Part shown: one piece after another, positions 12,221 through 31,900 of the stretch
Layout: each line of letters begins with the position of its first letter
Numbering within the stretch: the stretch's first letter is position 1
Assembly: GCA_030549335.1 (NCBI GenBank)
Contig: CM060195.1
Span: forward strand, 3,521,501-3,585,500
Reading direction: 5' to 3'
DNA length: 64,000 nucleotides
Source: Pontederia crassipes
Taxonomy: Eukaryota; Streptophyta; Magnoliopsida; Commelinales; Pontederiaceae
The notes under the pieces: generated by a model
The model's database searches: none
What the model was told of the DNA's origin: nothing
What the model saw: only the letters and a program-made list of their open reading frames with translations
Program-made: the position numbers and the translations under genes

Positions 12221-12691
12221 TCAACCTAATTGAGACATGCATCACACACAAAGCATGGTTAATTGAAGTCCATATCAAGATTTCAACAATTCTTCACTAT
12301 CAGTAATTTTGTTTGTTGAAAAAAAAATAACAATAAGTGCTAATGTTATTTGTTCAAATAAGTGACATGAATGATATAAATTCCAACAACACCAATTTAT
12401 TTATGTTGCAGTCTCATTCTAAATATAGTTAACGTTAACACAAAAACATTGATGAAGTTATATATATATGTATCAAACTTTGATGAAGTTATTATGTTTA
12501 TAGAACCTGAACCAATTTAAAGCTGACTACAGATGATGCAAGAGAAGGCAAAGCAGAACTTTAAAGACCATTAAAAAGAAGGCAAAGTAGAACTTTAAAG
12601 ACCACTAAATAGCATGGGTCATACCGGAAAGCTGCTCAAGGGTCGGATCGACCTTCACCTCCTTCGCCTGGCGCCTTCCAAAACCAATCCT

Positions 12692-13079
12692 TCGCTGGAT
12701 CGAAAGAAAATGATGACGTGAATCTAGGGCACAAAAGGGACATCAAGCTAGGAAAAATGAAAAGAAAAAATGCCATCCCTAAAACGGGAAATGAATCGCT
12801 GACCGTCGACGCACGCCTTCAAATCGAGACTCACCGTGAGGGCGCCCTGAGCTCGAGGTCGCCTCGAGTGCCCATCGTCGACTCGTCTTACGCCTCCAGC
12901 ACTCGGAACACGATCAAGAAGAAAGGGATAAAACGTGAACCGGCAAGCGGGGGCGCAGGGCAAAAATTTTTAACCGGTTCACGCGCACTCGACCTCCCAC
13001 CGTCAGATCTAATCTGACGGTGGAATGGGAGGCATATGGCCATCATAAGCCTCGCAGGCATATGATGGCCATTTTGTCC
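12692..13079. repeat. Right terminal inverted repeat of the MULE
   Basis: This is an inverted copy of 7679-8007. The subterminal palindrome here is nearly perfect (CCACCGTCAGAT - CTA - ATCTGACGGTGG, around 12996-13023). An additional 23-nt insertion near the outer end (about 13044-13066) creates a second small hairpin built on GCATATGATGG. Confidence 0.8.
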
Positions 13080-13417
13080 ATATATGTATTATATTTCATA
13101 TACAAAATGTGTTACAAGTGCGACATGATTATTTATGTTCGATGATAAAACCAAGCTTGTGCTCATGAAAAATAAATCTCTCATGTAGAAATGGGATGTA
13201 GATCATAGATGCCCCAATTAAATCATGCATTGTTCGCACCTTCTTGGGATCATCTACCACAAGATAGGTATAAGTTGATGCGAGCACGAGAGCTCTGCAA
13301 CTAGCCTGCTAAGATCATGTCTGGATATAATGTTTTTATGTCCATCCAATCCTTTACCTACTTAGGAAGGATCCACCCACCCGTACGTAGCTCTCCAAGG
13401 TTATAGCGAAAACTCTT
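13080..13417. other. Spacer between MULE and LINE insertion
   Basis: I see no gene or clear repeat boundary. It is continuous with the sequence after 14195, as the LINE inserted between them. Confidence 0.4.
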
Positions 13418-14195
13418 GCATCATGGATCATTTGTTTTAAAAAAGGAAATACTTGATTATCTATTGATTAACTGGCCAAAAGAGTCGGCGCACAAAAGGT
13501 TATGGATGCTGAGGCGGCTCTGTCCAAAAAATAACCACATAAGTTGAACGGCCCATGTTGGCTAGATAGTTCGTAGCCCGATTGGATTGTCTATAAATAT
13601 GTCTGATTACAAAAGTGTCAAAGTTGTTCTAAGAGGAGAAATCAATCGGCCAGGATGTTGCGGATCCGCCAAGGAGTGTTAGTCTTCCTCGAAATAATGT
13701 CAACCAATTTAGTGGAGCCGCACTCAATACAAAGGTTGGAAATGTTCCTATCGACACAGCTCCGCAACCCCATAAGGAGGCCCCGTGCCTCAACCTCCAG
13801 AGCATCATGAACGGTCCTACTCAATGCGCCTGCAAAAACAAATGAAGAAGAGTGAGAGCGGATAATGAAACCTGCTCCCCCGCACTCCCCGGTCCTCAAA
13901 AAGGATCCGTCAGTGTTCAGTTTGAAACACCCTAGAGGTGAGGGCTCCCACCTCACCGATATGGGGTCTTTGGTGGGGGTACCCTCAGGCTGATGGTATC
14001 CAACATATTCACCACACCTGGTCAGGGCTGTGCGAGCACACCGGTGACCGTGGTTGACTTTGAGTTGAAGTGTAAATCGTTGTGTATAGACCAAATCCCC
14101 CAAAGACAATAAATGATTGCCGAAAGCAGGAAGGCCCTGGAGGGCCATTGAATCAGTGAGCTAGCTTCCCAGATGCCACCCGCATCATGGATCAT
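13418..14195 (-). mobile_element. 5'-truncated LINE (non-LTR retrotransposon) fragment with 14-bp target duplication
   Basis: The sequence GCATCATGGATCAT occurs at both 13418-13431 and 14182-14195, flanking the insertion 13432-14181. On the minus strand the insert encodes the C-terminal end of a plant LINE ORF2: a zf-RVT-like tail (SAIIYCLWGIWSIHNDLHF) and an RNase H domain (CFKLNTDGS, GGAGFIIRS, ALEVEARGLLMGL). The frame breaks near 14040 and again after IRNILAD at 13642, where the expected HIYRQSNRA block appears in another frame. The RNase H motif usually written ESDS reads ECGS, so one catalytic Asp is lost. The 3' end (+13432 side) has only a degenerate A-rich tail (TTTTTTAAAACAA on the minus strand). 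It is a dead fragment. Confidence 0.82.
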
Positions 14196-15038
14196 GCTTA
14201 TCAAGATTCTAGGAACATAAGATATTTTGAGAATAGTAAAACTTTACTATATGAAATATTGTTACCTAAAATGCCAATGAATATTCATCAATATTATGCA
14301 AATGAGTTATTAAAGAGAATCACTATTACCACTTCATTTTATCTCACAAGGGTAAAAGTGTCCAGCACTTTTAACAGTCAGATAATGAAGTGGCATTCCC
14401 TAATTAAATTTCAAAGATTGATATTTATTCATTTTTTTTTCAAATCTAATATAGTTATATATTTCTATGAAGTAGAATATGATATTATTTTAGTGTGTGT
14501 CTTACAAATAATCATTATGTTACGTTGGATATTGGATTCTAAAGAAGCATGATGGTGTATTAAGATACCATAAAAAAATAAATTCAATCTCCATAAAGGG
14601 AATTAACTCGTGAGATATTAATGTTGAACTAGTGGATATTAGAGTTAAGGATGATATATAAGATATTAAAAAAAAATGACACGCAAAACCAAATTTAATC
14701 CAGATTTTTTAGGTTTATTTTTAACTTTTATCTCAATATGAAGATTTATATCATTATCATATGGTCGGTGATGATCTCAAGTACCTGCGTGTGAAATCAC
14801 TTTTTTTAGAGAATAATAAGATTGGATAATAATTTTGACAACCTTCATTCTCCTCGCGTATGATCCCATAAGTTTTAGCGAAGATTGGGTATTACTTCAT
14901 TATATCATTTGATTTGAATTATGTTGATTTATATTATTATATTATATTTTCTATTATTAACATATTTGTTATATATGATACTACAACAATCTCTTTAACA
15001 TATTTTATCTTTTATTAATTTATAATTATAGGTTTAAT
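14196..15038. other. AT-rich intergenic DNA
   Basis: This is low-complexity AT-rich sequence without a recognisable gene or RNA. Confidence 0.5.
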
Positions 15039-15342
15039 GAGTGTGTCAAGTGGTTTTACACGTACTTTTCTTTATTTTTCGATATTTTCTTCACTAATAA
15101 TTTAGAGGATCGTTGATGATAACAAACACATAATTAAAATCATGAACAATAATTATATTAATTATTTTTAAAATTTTACGAACTTCTACATATTACTATC
15201 CTTCATAATAAATATAATCATTTTCTATAATTTCTTATGCTATAAAACTATTTTTTTATAATCAATTATCATCTAAGCTATTAGTAAAGAAATATATCAA
15301 AAGATGTAAAGAAAAGTACGTGTAAAGTCGCTTGACACACTC
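15039..15342. repeat. MITE with about 80-bp inverted repeats, copy 1
   Basis: The ends GAGTGTGTCAAG...TTTACACGTACTTTTCTTT and their inverse at 15270-15342 pair over roughly 80 nt around an AT-rich middle. The middle shares blocks such as AATTTAGAGGAT and CATATTACTATCCTTCA with a second copy at 32857. No coding capacity. The target duplication is unclear because the right flank repeats TTGACAC several times. Confidence 0.68.
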
Positions 15343-16011
15343 TTGACACGGAAAGCATTTGACACGCTCAATTTTTCCTTTATATATTATTTGCTTTGAC
15401 CATTTATTGGCGTAGAGTTTGCAATTCTAGAATTATGTGTGAAAACCCACACAATGGACGTTCCATGCTCACATATGACTTCCACATTAGTGAGACTAGT
15501 ATGCCAATTTGTTTACAATTCATCATTTTATTCCCTTAATATATTCTTTTTCTTGGGGGCAACATATTTGTATTATTTCAATAATAATTTATATACACTC
15601 TATAGGACAACTAAAAAGATGCCCCTCTAGGGATGGACAAATGGGGCGTGTCAGACCAATCGAATTGTGTTTGATCAGGCTACGGGTCATGTCATGATGG
15701 CACGACTCATTTTAAAATAAAGTTGTGTCATGCCAGATTGACAATAGACCAACTCAGCGTGGCCTGAGCCTAGCCGGCTGGACCTGTGTGTCTGTCTTTT
15801 TGCCTTACAATTTGAAGGTCAAGTAATAAAAAAGAGAAAAAAGAAATAAAAAAAGAGAGAGAAGGAGGTGTCAACTTCTGCCTAAAAGAAAACGGAGGAA
15901 GGGGAAGGAGCGTATGAGTCCAACATGATGAGGTTGTAGTAGTGGGCGCCGATGCACCATCGTCTGCAACTCTCCGTACTTTGCCTCTCTCATCGCCTCG
16001 CCAACATATTT
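15343..16011. other. Intergenic DNA with degenerate repeat patches
   Basis: At 15636-15790 there is a GC-richer patch (GGGGCGTGTC, GTCATGTCATGATGG) of the kind left by old non-autonomous elements. At 15820-15870 the sequence is purine-rich. Nothing is convincingly coding. Confidence 0.35.
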
Positions 16012-18173
16012 TGTGACAATCAGAAAAAAGAGAGCAAGCAATAAAAGAAACGACCAATTGAGAGGAGATAAGATCAATAACCAGCTTCTTAGGGATCCAA
16101 TCATTATTAGAAGATAAAATCCACTAATCCCTATTAAGGTGGATAAGATACAGACATTAAGAATATAAAAACAATAACAACTCATATAAACAACCTCCGA
16201 TAGAAATCGAAAATCCCTCTTCCCCTGTTCTTCCTCTTGTCTTTCGTCCTAACCTCCATTCCAGACCTCTAGGAAGGGATCCTCTCGCTGTGCTAGGTAG
16301 GCAACGTCTCTTCCTTCCTGATCCCCTACACCTCCTCATGTCCGTTTTTTTGGATGACTTGTAGGTAGAGAACGACCGGCAGAAGGAGGGAGCACAGAGA
16401 GAGAACAAGGAGAACACGATCGATAAGTTTAATCAGATCGAGCGAGGATCAATATCAAATAGAGGTGGGTGAATCGAAATCACTTTGCATAATTTGTATA
16501 GATCAATTTCCCCTATTTTGGAACAAATCATGTTAAGCGTACGAAAGATTATCGAAGCCTCATGGAAAGAATTGAATTGCTATGTTTTCTTGCTTTTGTG
16601 ATTGTTTGATTGATTTCTTGTATGAAAATTGATTGCTTTTGTATTGAATTGTCTTGATAATTGTTAGGATTAAGAAATTATGCTAGGATGAAACTCTGTT
16701 AATGATTCAAGTGAATTTCGAGTTGAAATCGGTCTGGGATCCTCGTCGTCACGATCGTGCTAGCCTTAAGGCACGCCCGTGCCACCTTTTTCACTGTTGT
16801 GCCACACTATGGCACGCTCGTGCCATCTCTTGTCAACACCAAGTAAAAGGTCAGTCGGAATCGGTCGATCGAGCGTCCAACCGACATGGCCGTGCCATCC
16901 TTTTGGCATGCCTGTGCCATGACCAAATTCCCACCCGAACGGCTAAGCATAAAATCGGTCGACCAACCCCTTTGAACCGGTCAACCGCTATCACACTTTG
17001 TCACGATCGTGTCCTCTTATGACACGCCCGTGCCATCCCCTTGCGTACCCTACGACCATGCCATGCACATCGGCACGGTCGTGCCAAGCTATAGAACAAC
17101 ATCTGACTCCACCCATAAATTTCCCTTGACCCTGATTTGAACGTTGTTAGTTTGCCTTATGATTAGACATGAATATGACTGATGTTGATGCCAAGTCCTC
17201 ACCGGGACCCATCCCTGATTTCAACATGAATCCTTTCTACTGATTTACTTCCTATTGATTTTGTCGCCTTCATTGTATGAAGAACAAAGAGTAACAAGTT
17301 TCTAAAGTGGTTAATAAGTTAATATGAAAGATTAATCATGAGTTATCAGTCCAAGTCAAGTGCTTCAAAATAAGGGTCGCTCTCTTGTTCATGGTTTGAT
17401 CACCATTGACCCGCATAAGGCTGTATTGTTTGCTCGGCATAGCCCAAGAATTTAAAGATACCTAAAATCATCCTGATTGTTCTAAACATAATTTAAGATT
17501 AAGAAGTATGAATAAGTAAAGTAAGCATGTTTCAAGTATGGTAAAGCAAATATGAATTTCAAGTCAAGTTATTATCAGTATTTATGTCATGATTCTCAAA
17601 CTATGTCTATGATTTCACGTTTATCAAGTATCATGTGATTGTACTGATTATTGATGTCTATTTATCATCTACATTATGATTTATGATAATCTATGTTCTA
17701 CCTTTTGTCAAGATAAGTACTCTGATTTACTAATAATTTCTCTATTCAAGTTATACATTGTATACTTATGTGATTTTTCACGAGGCTGTAAAGCTTATAG
17801 GAGGACCTCCTCCACTTGTGTTTGACCTTGTGTTTGATTTTCACAGGGTCAGATCAGTGGTGGTGTTGAGTTGGTGTGCTGCGACGATGCTCGAGCGACT
17901 TTTAAAGCACATGAACAACATGGCCTATTTAGTTACTTATTTTCTTCCGCATTTATGAACCTATGATGTACACCTTATGAGATTCATTTAGAGATGATGT
18001 AGCCATTTTTCTATACTTCCGTAACTTATGTTATTTTTCTTCATTTTATTATTCTTCCGCAAGTGTCTCAGTTTTTGACTGAGATGGTCAATAAGATGAT
18101 CAAAGTCATAACGTCCGTAATGTGTCTAGGTTAATTTTTGCCACGTGGAGTGAGTCGATTTGGGGACGTTACA
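16012..18173. repeat. Putative solo LTR, about 2.2 kb
   Basis: The interval starts TGTGAC and ends GTTACA, a near-inverted pair of the TG...CA type, and is flanked by TATTT at 16007-16011 and 18174-18178. It is GC-richer than its surroundings, with scattered copies of a CACGMYCGTGCCA-like motif (16740-17090), and ends in a stretch (CACGTGGAGTGAGTCG) like the 3' ends of some large Ty3/gypsy-type LTRs. No internal gag-pol follows. The 5-bp flank match could be chance in AT-rich DNA, and I inferred the left boundary by looking for it. Confidence 0.38.
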
Positions 18174-24608
<6,435 letters not shown>

Positions 24609-24609
24609 C

Positions 24610-24663
<54 letters not shown>

Positions 24664-24666
24664 TAA

Positions 24667-24703
<37 letters not shown>
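24609..24703. repeat. (AAT)n followed by (ATT)n microsatellite
   Basis: About 56 nt of AAT units are followed by about 37 nt of ATT units. As the two halves are complementary the array can fold into a hairpin. Confidence 0.9.
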
Positions 24704-26127
24704 GAGTTCAATAACGTTGATCCTTATGAGATTTTATTAGTAAAGGCTATTATGTTACATTGCTATTATTTTTTAATGAAATTTCTTTAACTGCTATGAC
24801 TAATATATTGATGTATTGTGAATGGAATAACGACAAAAAATTTCTCTAAGTGATCATATTTTTTAGGATAAATTTTGGATCATTAAGATAAATGTCGATC
24901 CATGAATAACAATATGGAGATTTTACATGATGAAACTTCATTAGTGTTAAGTATATGAGGGGAAAAATTCACGAATAAAAAATCCTCTAAAATAAATTTA
25001 TTGTGTGAAAAAAGAATACGTAATAATAAATCCTAAGCCCTAATGGCCTAATACTTTTCCTATGGAAAATTTTTAATATTTTTATCTTAATTTTAAATAT
25101 ACGATATAATTGTTCAATCCAGATGAAAAATCAATAGTAGTTAAAAGGTTGTCTTTAAATTTATGAAATACGAACAAACATTAATTAAAATTTGTTAATA
25201 TTGTTAATTCTTTTTTTCTAGAATATCAGTTATTTACATTTTTAGGCATAATTAAAGTGATTATCACAGCTTGGTGGACACTGGGGGCTGTTCCCTGTTT
25301 TTTTTCTTCTTTTGTTGATAATGACAAGTTGATAGCCATGCTCTTTTTCCCCGAGAGGAGAGAGAAAGTGGTTGTCGTGTGACACTTCAATATTGTGTGA
25401 CGAGGTCAAACTTTATAATTAAGTGGACGCAAAATAATTCTATAGTATTTTCTTATAAATTATTTTTTCAAAAAGAATGAATGGATGTAACATTGTTTCG
25501 ATCTCAATCACAGTACTTATAGCACCAAACTATTTTATTTTTTAATTAGTATATGGAAATAACTTTTATTTTAAAGTTGAAAAAGTTGTAGAACTTAGCA
25601 ACCAACTATGCAAATTAAATAATATCACAACCAAATTAAAATAAAAACTATGAAAGTCAAAAGAATACTGTAGACAATAAAAATAACTTTAATACCTTAA
25701 AAAAGTCCACAATGAAATATATTTTATAAATAATATTTATTTTTAAGGAGAAAAGTGATAGATTCCTTTAACTACTAAATGGAACAGTTAGTAAATTAAA
25801 AAAAAAACACATAGGGAAGATTGTATTAGGATTTAATGTACTATAAAGAACCATCTTGTTTGTAAGGAGGATGAGCATATTTTGACCATCGATTCGTACA
25901 GGTAATATTAAACCGTTACTAGTTTTTGTAATCCATTAAATAATAGATGATAAGTAACAAATTATAACTATTATGAAATACAATAAATGTCATTTTGAGA
26001 AACTGAGCAAAAATAAATTGATGTATAATAACTAAAGCCAATACTTCTACAATTACATATGTTTAATAGAGGCAAGGCATATTCTTTTTGTGTTAGTATA
26101 GGTATTAGTTAACTATTTTTCAACATT
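24704..26127. other. AT-rich intergenic DNA
   Basis: I see no gene, RNA or bounded repeat in this stretch. Confidence 0.45.
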
Positions 26128-26136
26128 AAATATTTT

Positions 26137-26979
26137 GAGTTTTTCCTCTTACCTCCCCTGAACTATCAACTTTTTTCATGTCGACTTTCGAATATTTCGC
26201 TGACATCCCCTATTCTATGTTCCTTTCTCGTTAATTTATATTTTTTATTTATGAAATGACCAAACTATTATCACGAAGTTTAGATAATTTCTTGAGAGAA
26301 TGAGACGCAACACATCACCGGCACACAACATAGAAGGGGGGCGTTGCCCCGCTTCGTCAGTGCGACAGAGGGGGGGGGGGGGGGGGGGGGGGCGTTGACC
26401 CCCATTCGTCGGTGTGACAAACGAGTGTTGACGCCCCCTTCTCTGTCATGCCAGCAAAGGGGAGCCGACGCCCCCTTCTCTCTCGCGGAGAAGGGGTCGT
26501 CATCCCCCTCCGTTGCACCGGCGAAGGGGGGCTCCCTCTCGCGTGTGTAACAGGGTGGGGGGTGGGGGGGTGGGGGGACGCCCCCCTTCTCTCGCCGTGC
26601 CCGCCAACGAGAGAGAAGGGGGCATCGGCCCCCTTTGTTGGCACGACAAAGGGGGGGCATCAGCCCCCCTTTGCTGGCAAGATAGAGTGCCCTTCTCTGT
26701 CGCGTCGGCATTGTGAGCCGGCGAGGTGCTGTCGCCTCCTTCCCTCGCCACAGTGGCGCCGGTGAGGTTACACCAGATAAAGTAATTATTTAAATTTTGC
26801 GAGGGTAAGTTGATCATTTTATAAATAATAAATAAAAATTAATGAAAACGTTGAGAGGTTGACATATGTACTTAAGTGGAAAAAGAGACATTGTTTAGGG
26901 GATGTTAGCGAAATATTCAAAAGTCATTGATAGACGCGAAAAAAAATGATAATTCATGGGAGGTCAGATGAAAAAAGCC
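26137..26979. mobile_element. Non-autonomous Mutator-like element, 843 bp, with 9-bp target duplication
   Basis: Perfect 9-bp direct repeats AAATATTTT (26128-26136 and 26980-26988) flank an element whose ends are inverted copies over about 150 nt. Shared blocks are ACCTCCC, GAATATTTCGCT, ACATCCCCTA and ATTTATAAAATGA (partly diverged). A 9-bp duplication with long TIRs is the signature of the Mutator superfamily. There is no transposase; the core is a GC-rich array. It would depend on a transposase supplied elsewhere. It is unrelated in sequence to the TIRs of the MULE at 7679. Confidence 0.85.
26300..26765. repeat. GC-rich degenerate minisatellite with a 23-nt G run
   Basis: The core repeats a variable unit of roughly 40 nt on the theme GACGCCCCCTTCTCT and its inverse AGAAGGGG/AAAGGGGGG, including an unbroken G tract at 26370-26392. 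G runs of 4 or more occur throughout on both strands, so quadruplex formation is possible. Proline/arginine-rich open frames are by-products. Confidence 0.8.
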
Positions 26980-26988
26980 AAATATTTT

Positions 26989-28541
<1,553 letters not shown>

Positions 28542-28804
28542 GTTGAGGAGGGGACCGCCGGCGTTGTTCGCTTTCCGTCGGCGAGTCCATTGGCCCATCG
28601 CCGTCCTAGAAATGTTCGCTCGTTCTTCGTCTCCATCCTTCGCGAACTCCGAGGTCCCCAACTTCGTCATCATGGCAACGTCGTCCCCCCTCCCCCTCTT
28701 TTCAGCGTCCAATGCAATGAACCGCCACCCTCAACTGCATGCATGCCGTATATACAAACTGTCACGGTGTCTCCGCGTTGTGCTTACATATATACACAAC
28801 ACAT

Positions 28805-28809
<5 letters not shown>

Positions 28810-28881
<72 letters not shown>

Positions 28882-28925
28882 CTAAAAGGGGCGAGGAGGA
28901 GGGGGGGGGGGGGGGGGGGGGGGGG
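28810..28925. repeat. (GA)n microsatellite followed by a 25-nt G run
   Basis: About 70 nt of GA repeat (28810-28879), a short spacer, then 25 consecutive G (28901-28925). Confidence 0.92.
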
Positions 28926-31900
28926 ACTACAAATTAAAAAGATGAGCACTGTGGAGTGCAGTGTTGTGTTGTGCGAAGAGGAATCATAACATTAACTCGT
29001 GAAAGGGAATACTATGTTTTATCGCATGCATGCATGGCAAGTTGATGTACCTTTTCCTCTCTCCCCTCTTCCTTTTTTATTGATGTTGTTAGTTGTTTGT
29101 TCTCGTTGGTTAATTGGTCACCGCCCCCCACCCAATCAATCAAAGTATCGATCCCTTTCTCCTCCTCCAAATCAAAGGACCCCATGCCACTCCAACTCCA
29201 CACTCCACAGTCCACCCCAACCAATAGAAAGACTTGCTTTCCCTGTGAAAGATGCAAGTGCACTTGTACGTAGAAGAATTCCAAGTCCTCTCCAACGGAA
29301 ATAATATACACTCATGCCCAACCCTCCATCTACCGATTAGATGGATGGATCACGAGATGCATATGCCTTCTGTAATTTAATTGCCTTGGGGGGAAGGATT
29401 CTCAATTCTCAAGCTTCAAGCTGGAGAAAAAGAACTGAAAGATGCATGGATTTTATCTTATCTAACTCTTCAAGATACTAATTAATTTATATGAAGCTAA
29501 CTTAATTAGCTAAGAAGTGTTTGCAAACCCTTATATTTAAGAGATCAAAGTAGTGTTTGGCAAGTGCAATTTTAGTTTTTGTTTTTTTTTTTGGATTGCA
29601 TATAGCAGGTGTACATTTGGATGGAACTAAATATGATGATAATAATTTAAAGATTAATTTGATGGATTAATTTCATTGGATGTTTGGAGAAAATATGATA
29701 ATAATAAAAATATAATGCAGTTTTTTTAAAAAAATAAATTTTTAGTTCGAATTTAAAAATTATGATATAAGAAAACATAACAAATATATATATATATATA
29801 TATGATTTTCTAGATAAAATGTAAGATATTAAATATTTTAAAATATATATTACACATAATTAATAATTAAAAATTCAATTATTTATTATTTTTTAAATTT
29901 ACATAATAAATTTGCCGCTTAATTAATAAATTTTCTCCTATAATAATAAGGTCTAGGTTTAGTTCTTATGACAACTAATTTCTATAATATGATAATATAT
30001 TTCTAAAAATATAATAAGATAATAAATAAGATCGAATCAATACTAGTTATAGAATACAAAATATGTAATAAACAGAATAGTGAATACGTATTATATATAC
30101 AATTATTAATCAATTGAAGAAGATAATACTTTTGATAACAGATCGAGAGTTAACTAAAAGTTGTAACATTATAATTGCTTGAATTTTTTAAAAATGAAGT
30201 TCAAAATAATTAATAGGACAAAGAAAATGAAAAATATGTGAGAGTGTTAAAAGAGCGAAGATAAAAATTAATTGAAAGATTGAAAAGAAAATGTTTAGCT
30301 AATAAGGAAGGAGGCCGGTTCCACCCATGTGGAAGTGTTACTTTTGACTCCCATTTTTTCTTGAATAGTTCTTGTCGTGTGATCAATTGGTTTGTGGGTT
30401 CAATTGGTTTCAAGAGTTCCAAAAATAAGATTGTGTGTGTTGGGCGATAAAGAAACATTAGTCGTCTCAGATTTTATTTTCATTTTAATTTTTCCGTACC
30501 ATTTCTGTTTACTGAAAAAGAAATAGTTTTTGGGTGATTTTTTTTTTAAATTCGAAAAGATGTTTCTCAAGAAAATATTTTCATGTGTTTGATTGTGTAC
30601 AAGAAATTAAGGTTAAGAATATAGATTAATTATTTAAAGTTTCAATAGAAAAATGTTCTTTTAGCAACATGAGAAAGAAATCTAAAAAATATTTTCTCCT
30701 GTAAAAACAAAGTAACAGAAAATTTCATATCTAATTCCTTTTTTATGGAATGGCTTATGGCATGGAAACACAAAGAGTTTTTTTTTTCAGAAAATTTCTA
30801 TATGACTAAACTGCTATTTTTTTTAAAAAAATTAAAGGCATAAAAAAATAATTGTAAGCACATTATTTATTCAGAACATACTATGGTTATGGATGCTTTT
30901 TATCCATTACATTTATAGGTGCTCATTTGATAGTTTGTACCTATAAAGAAATATTAGTAGATTATGTCAGCCAATTATAGAAAATGACAATTTATGGTGT
31001 ATTGAATATCAATCAAATAATTTTTTCATCACCCTTAATCATTTTAGCTATGTTTATGTCCAAATTAAATATAGAGGAACAACCACTATTTTATAACTCC
31101 AATTCTTGAGGAAAATATATATATTTTTTGGTTGAAAACGAAAAGAAGATTTAATTTGTCAGAAGGAAAACCAACTGACTCTTGATGAGTAATTAAGAAA
31201 TTTCATCACCATTTAAGTAACAGGAGACATGCTTAAAACTCGACCAATTCCAAAAAAATATACAATCCGAAAAAAGCGGGGAAAAAAAAATTAAGGATTC
31301 AAATATTATTTTTAATAGATTGAGACTTAAACCCAAGAAAATTGTAAGACTCATGTAGCCCATTTTTATTTATATAATTAATAAGTTATCAACTTTTTAT
31401 TATAGATAAATAATTTTGCATAATTTTATATTTTTTTAATCACATTATGAAACTTTAATTTGGTAAATTTAAAATTTTAGTATTTTATTTTATATTGAAT
31501 TGCAAAATTAAATATGTTTATGTTGATTTTAATTATTATTATATATATTTAAAATATAATTATATAAAAGTAGATTGTCAGGAGAAAAATCTTTTCTAAA
31601 AATTGATTCGTTAGAGGGTGATTTTTATTTTATAAATAGTTTTAGGATGATTTTTTTAATTTTAAAAAAAATATTTGAAAAATAGGAAATGATGTGTTGA
31701 AGGAAAGTTGAGAATTTCATCTTCACGGCCTCTCTAGTTTATCAATTATAGTTATGTTTCGCTTATTCTTACCATAAAAAAAATGAAAAAAAGGTGGAAA
31801 ATTCTCTTAAAAAAAGTATAACCCTCGCCAACAATTTTTCAATGTCATATGTAAAACAAGACTAGTGGGTATATATATTCTGCACATCAATTATGTTTTT

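Larger units (their letters stand above)
7679..13079. mobile_element. Mutator-like element (MULE) with FAR1-type transposase and GRF zinc-finger gene, decayed
   Basis: A 5.4-kb element is bounded by long inverted repeats (7679-8007 and 12692-13079) that start GACAAAATGG and share TTCACRTTTTATCCCTTTCT and CTCGATTTGAAGGCG. Inside are two convergent genes, each starting near one TIR: a GRF zinc-finger gene (8367-8782, +) and a FAR1/MULE transposase (12220 to 10015, -). Both carry stop codons, so the copy is not autonomous now. The layout (two genes transcribed inwards from long TIRs) is that of maize MuDR. I found no 9-bp target duplication, which could reflect age or an end misplaced by a few bases. 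Identity as a MULE rests on the transposase plus the TIRs. Confidence 0.78.

Noticed and set aside
26280-26817. Several overlapping Pro/Arg-rich frames
   Set aside because: They are by-products of the GC minisatellite core of the 26137-26979 element and are open on several frames at once.
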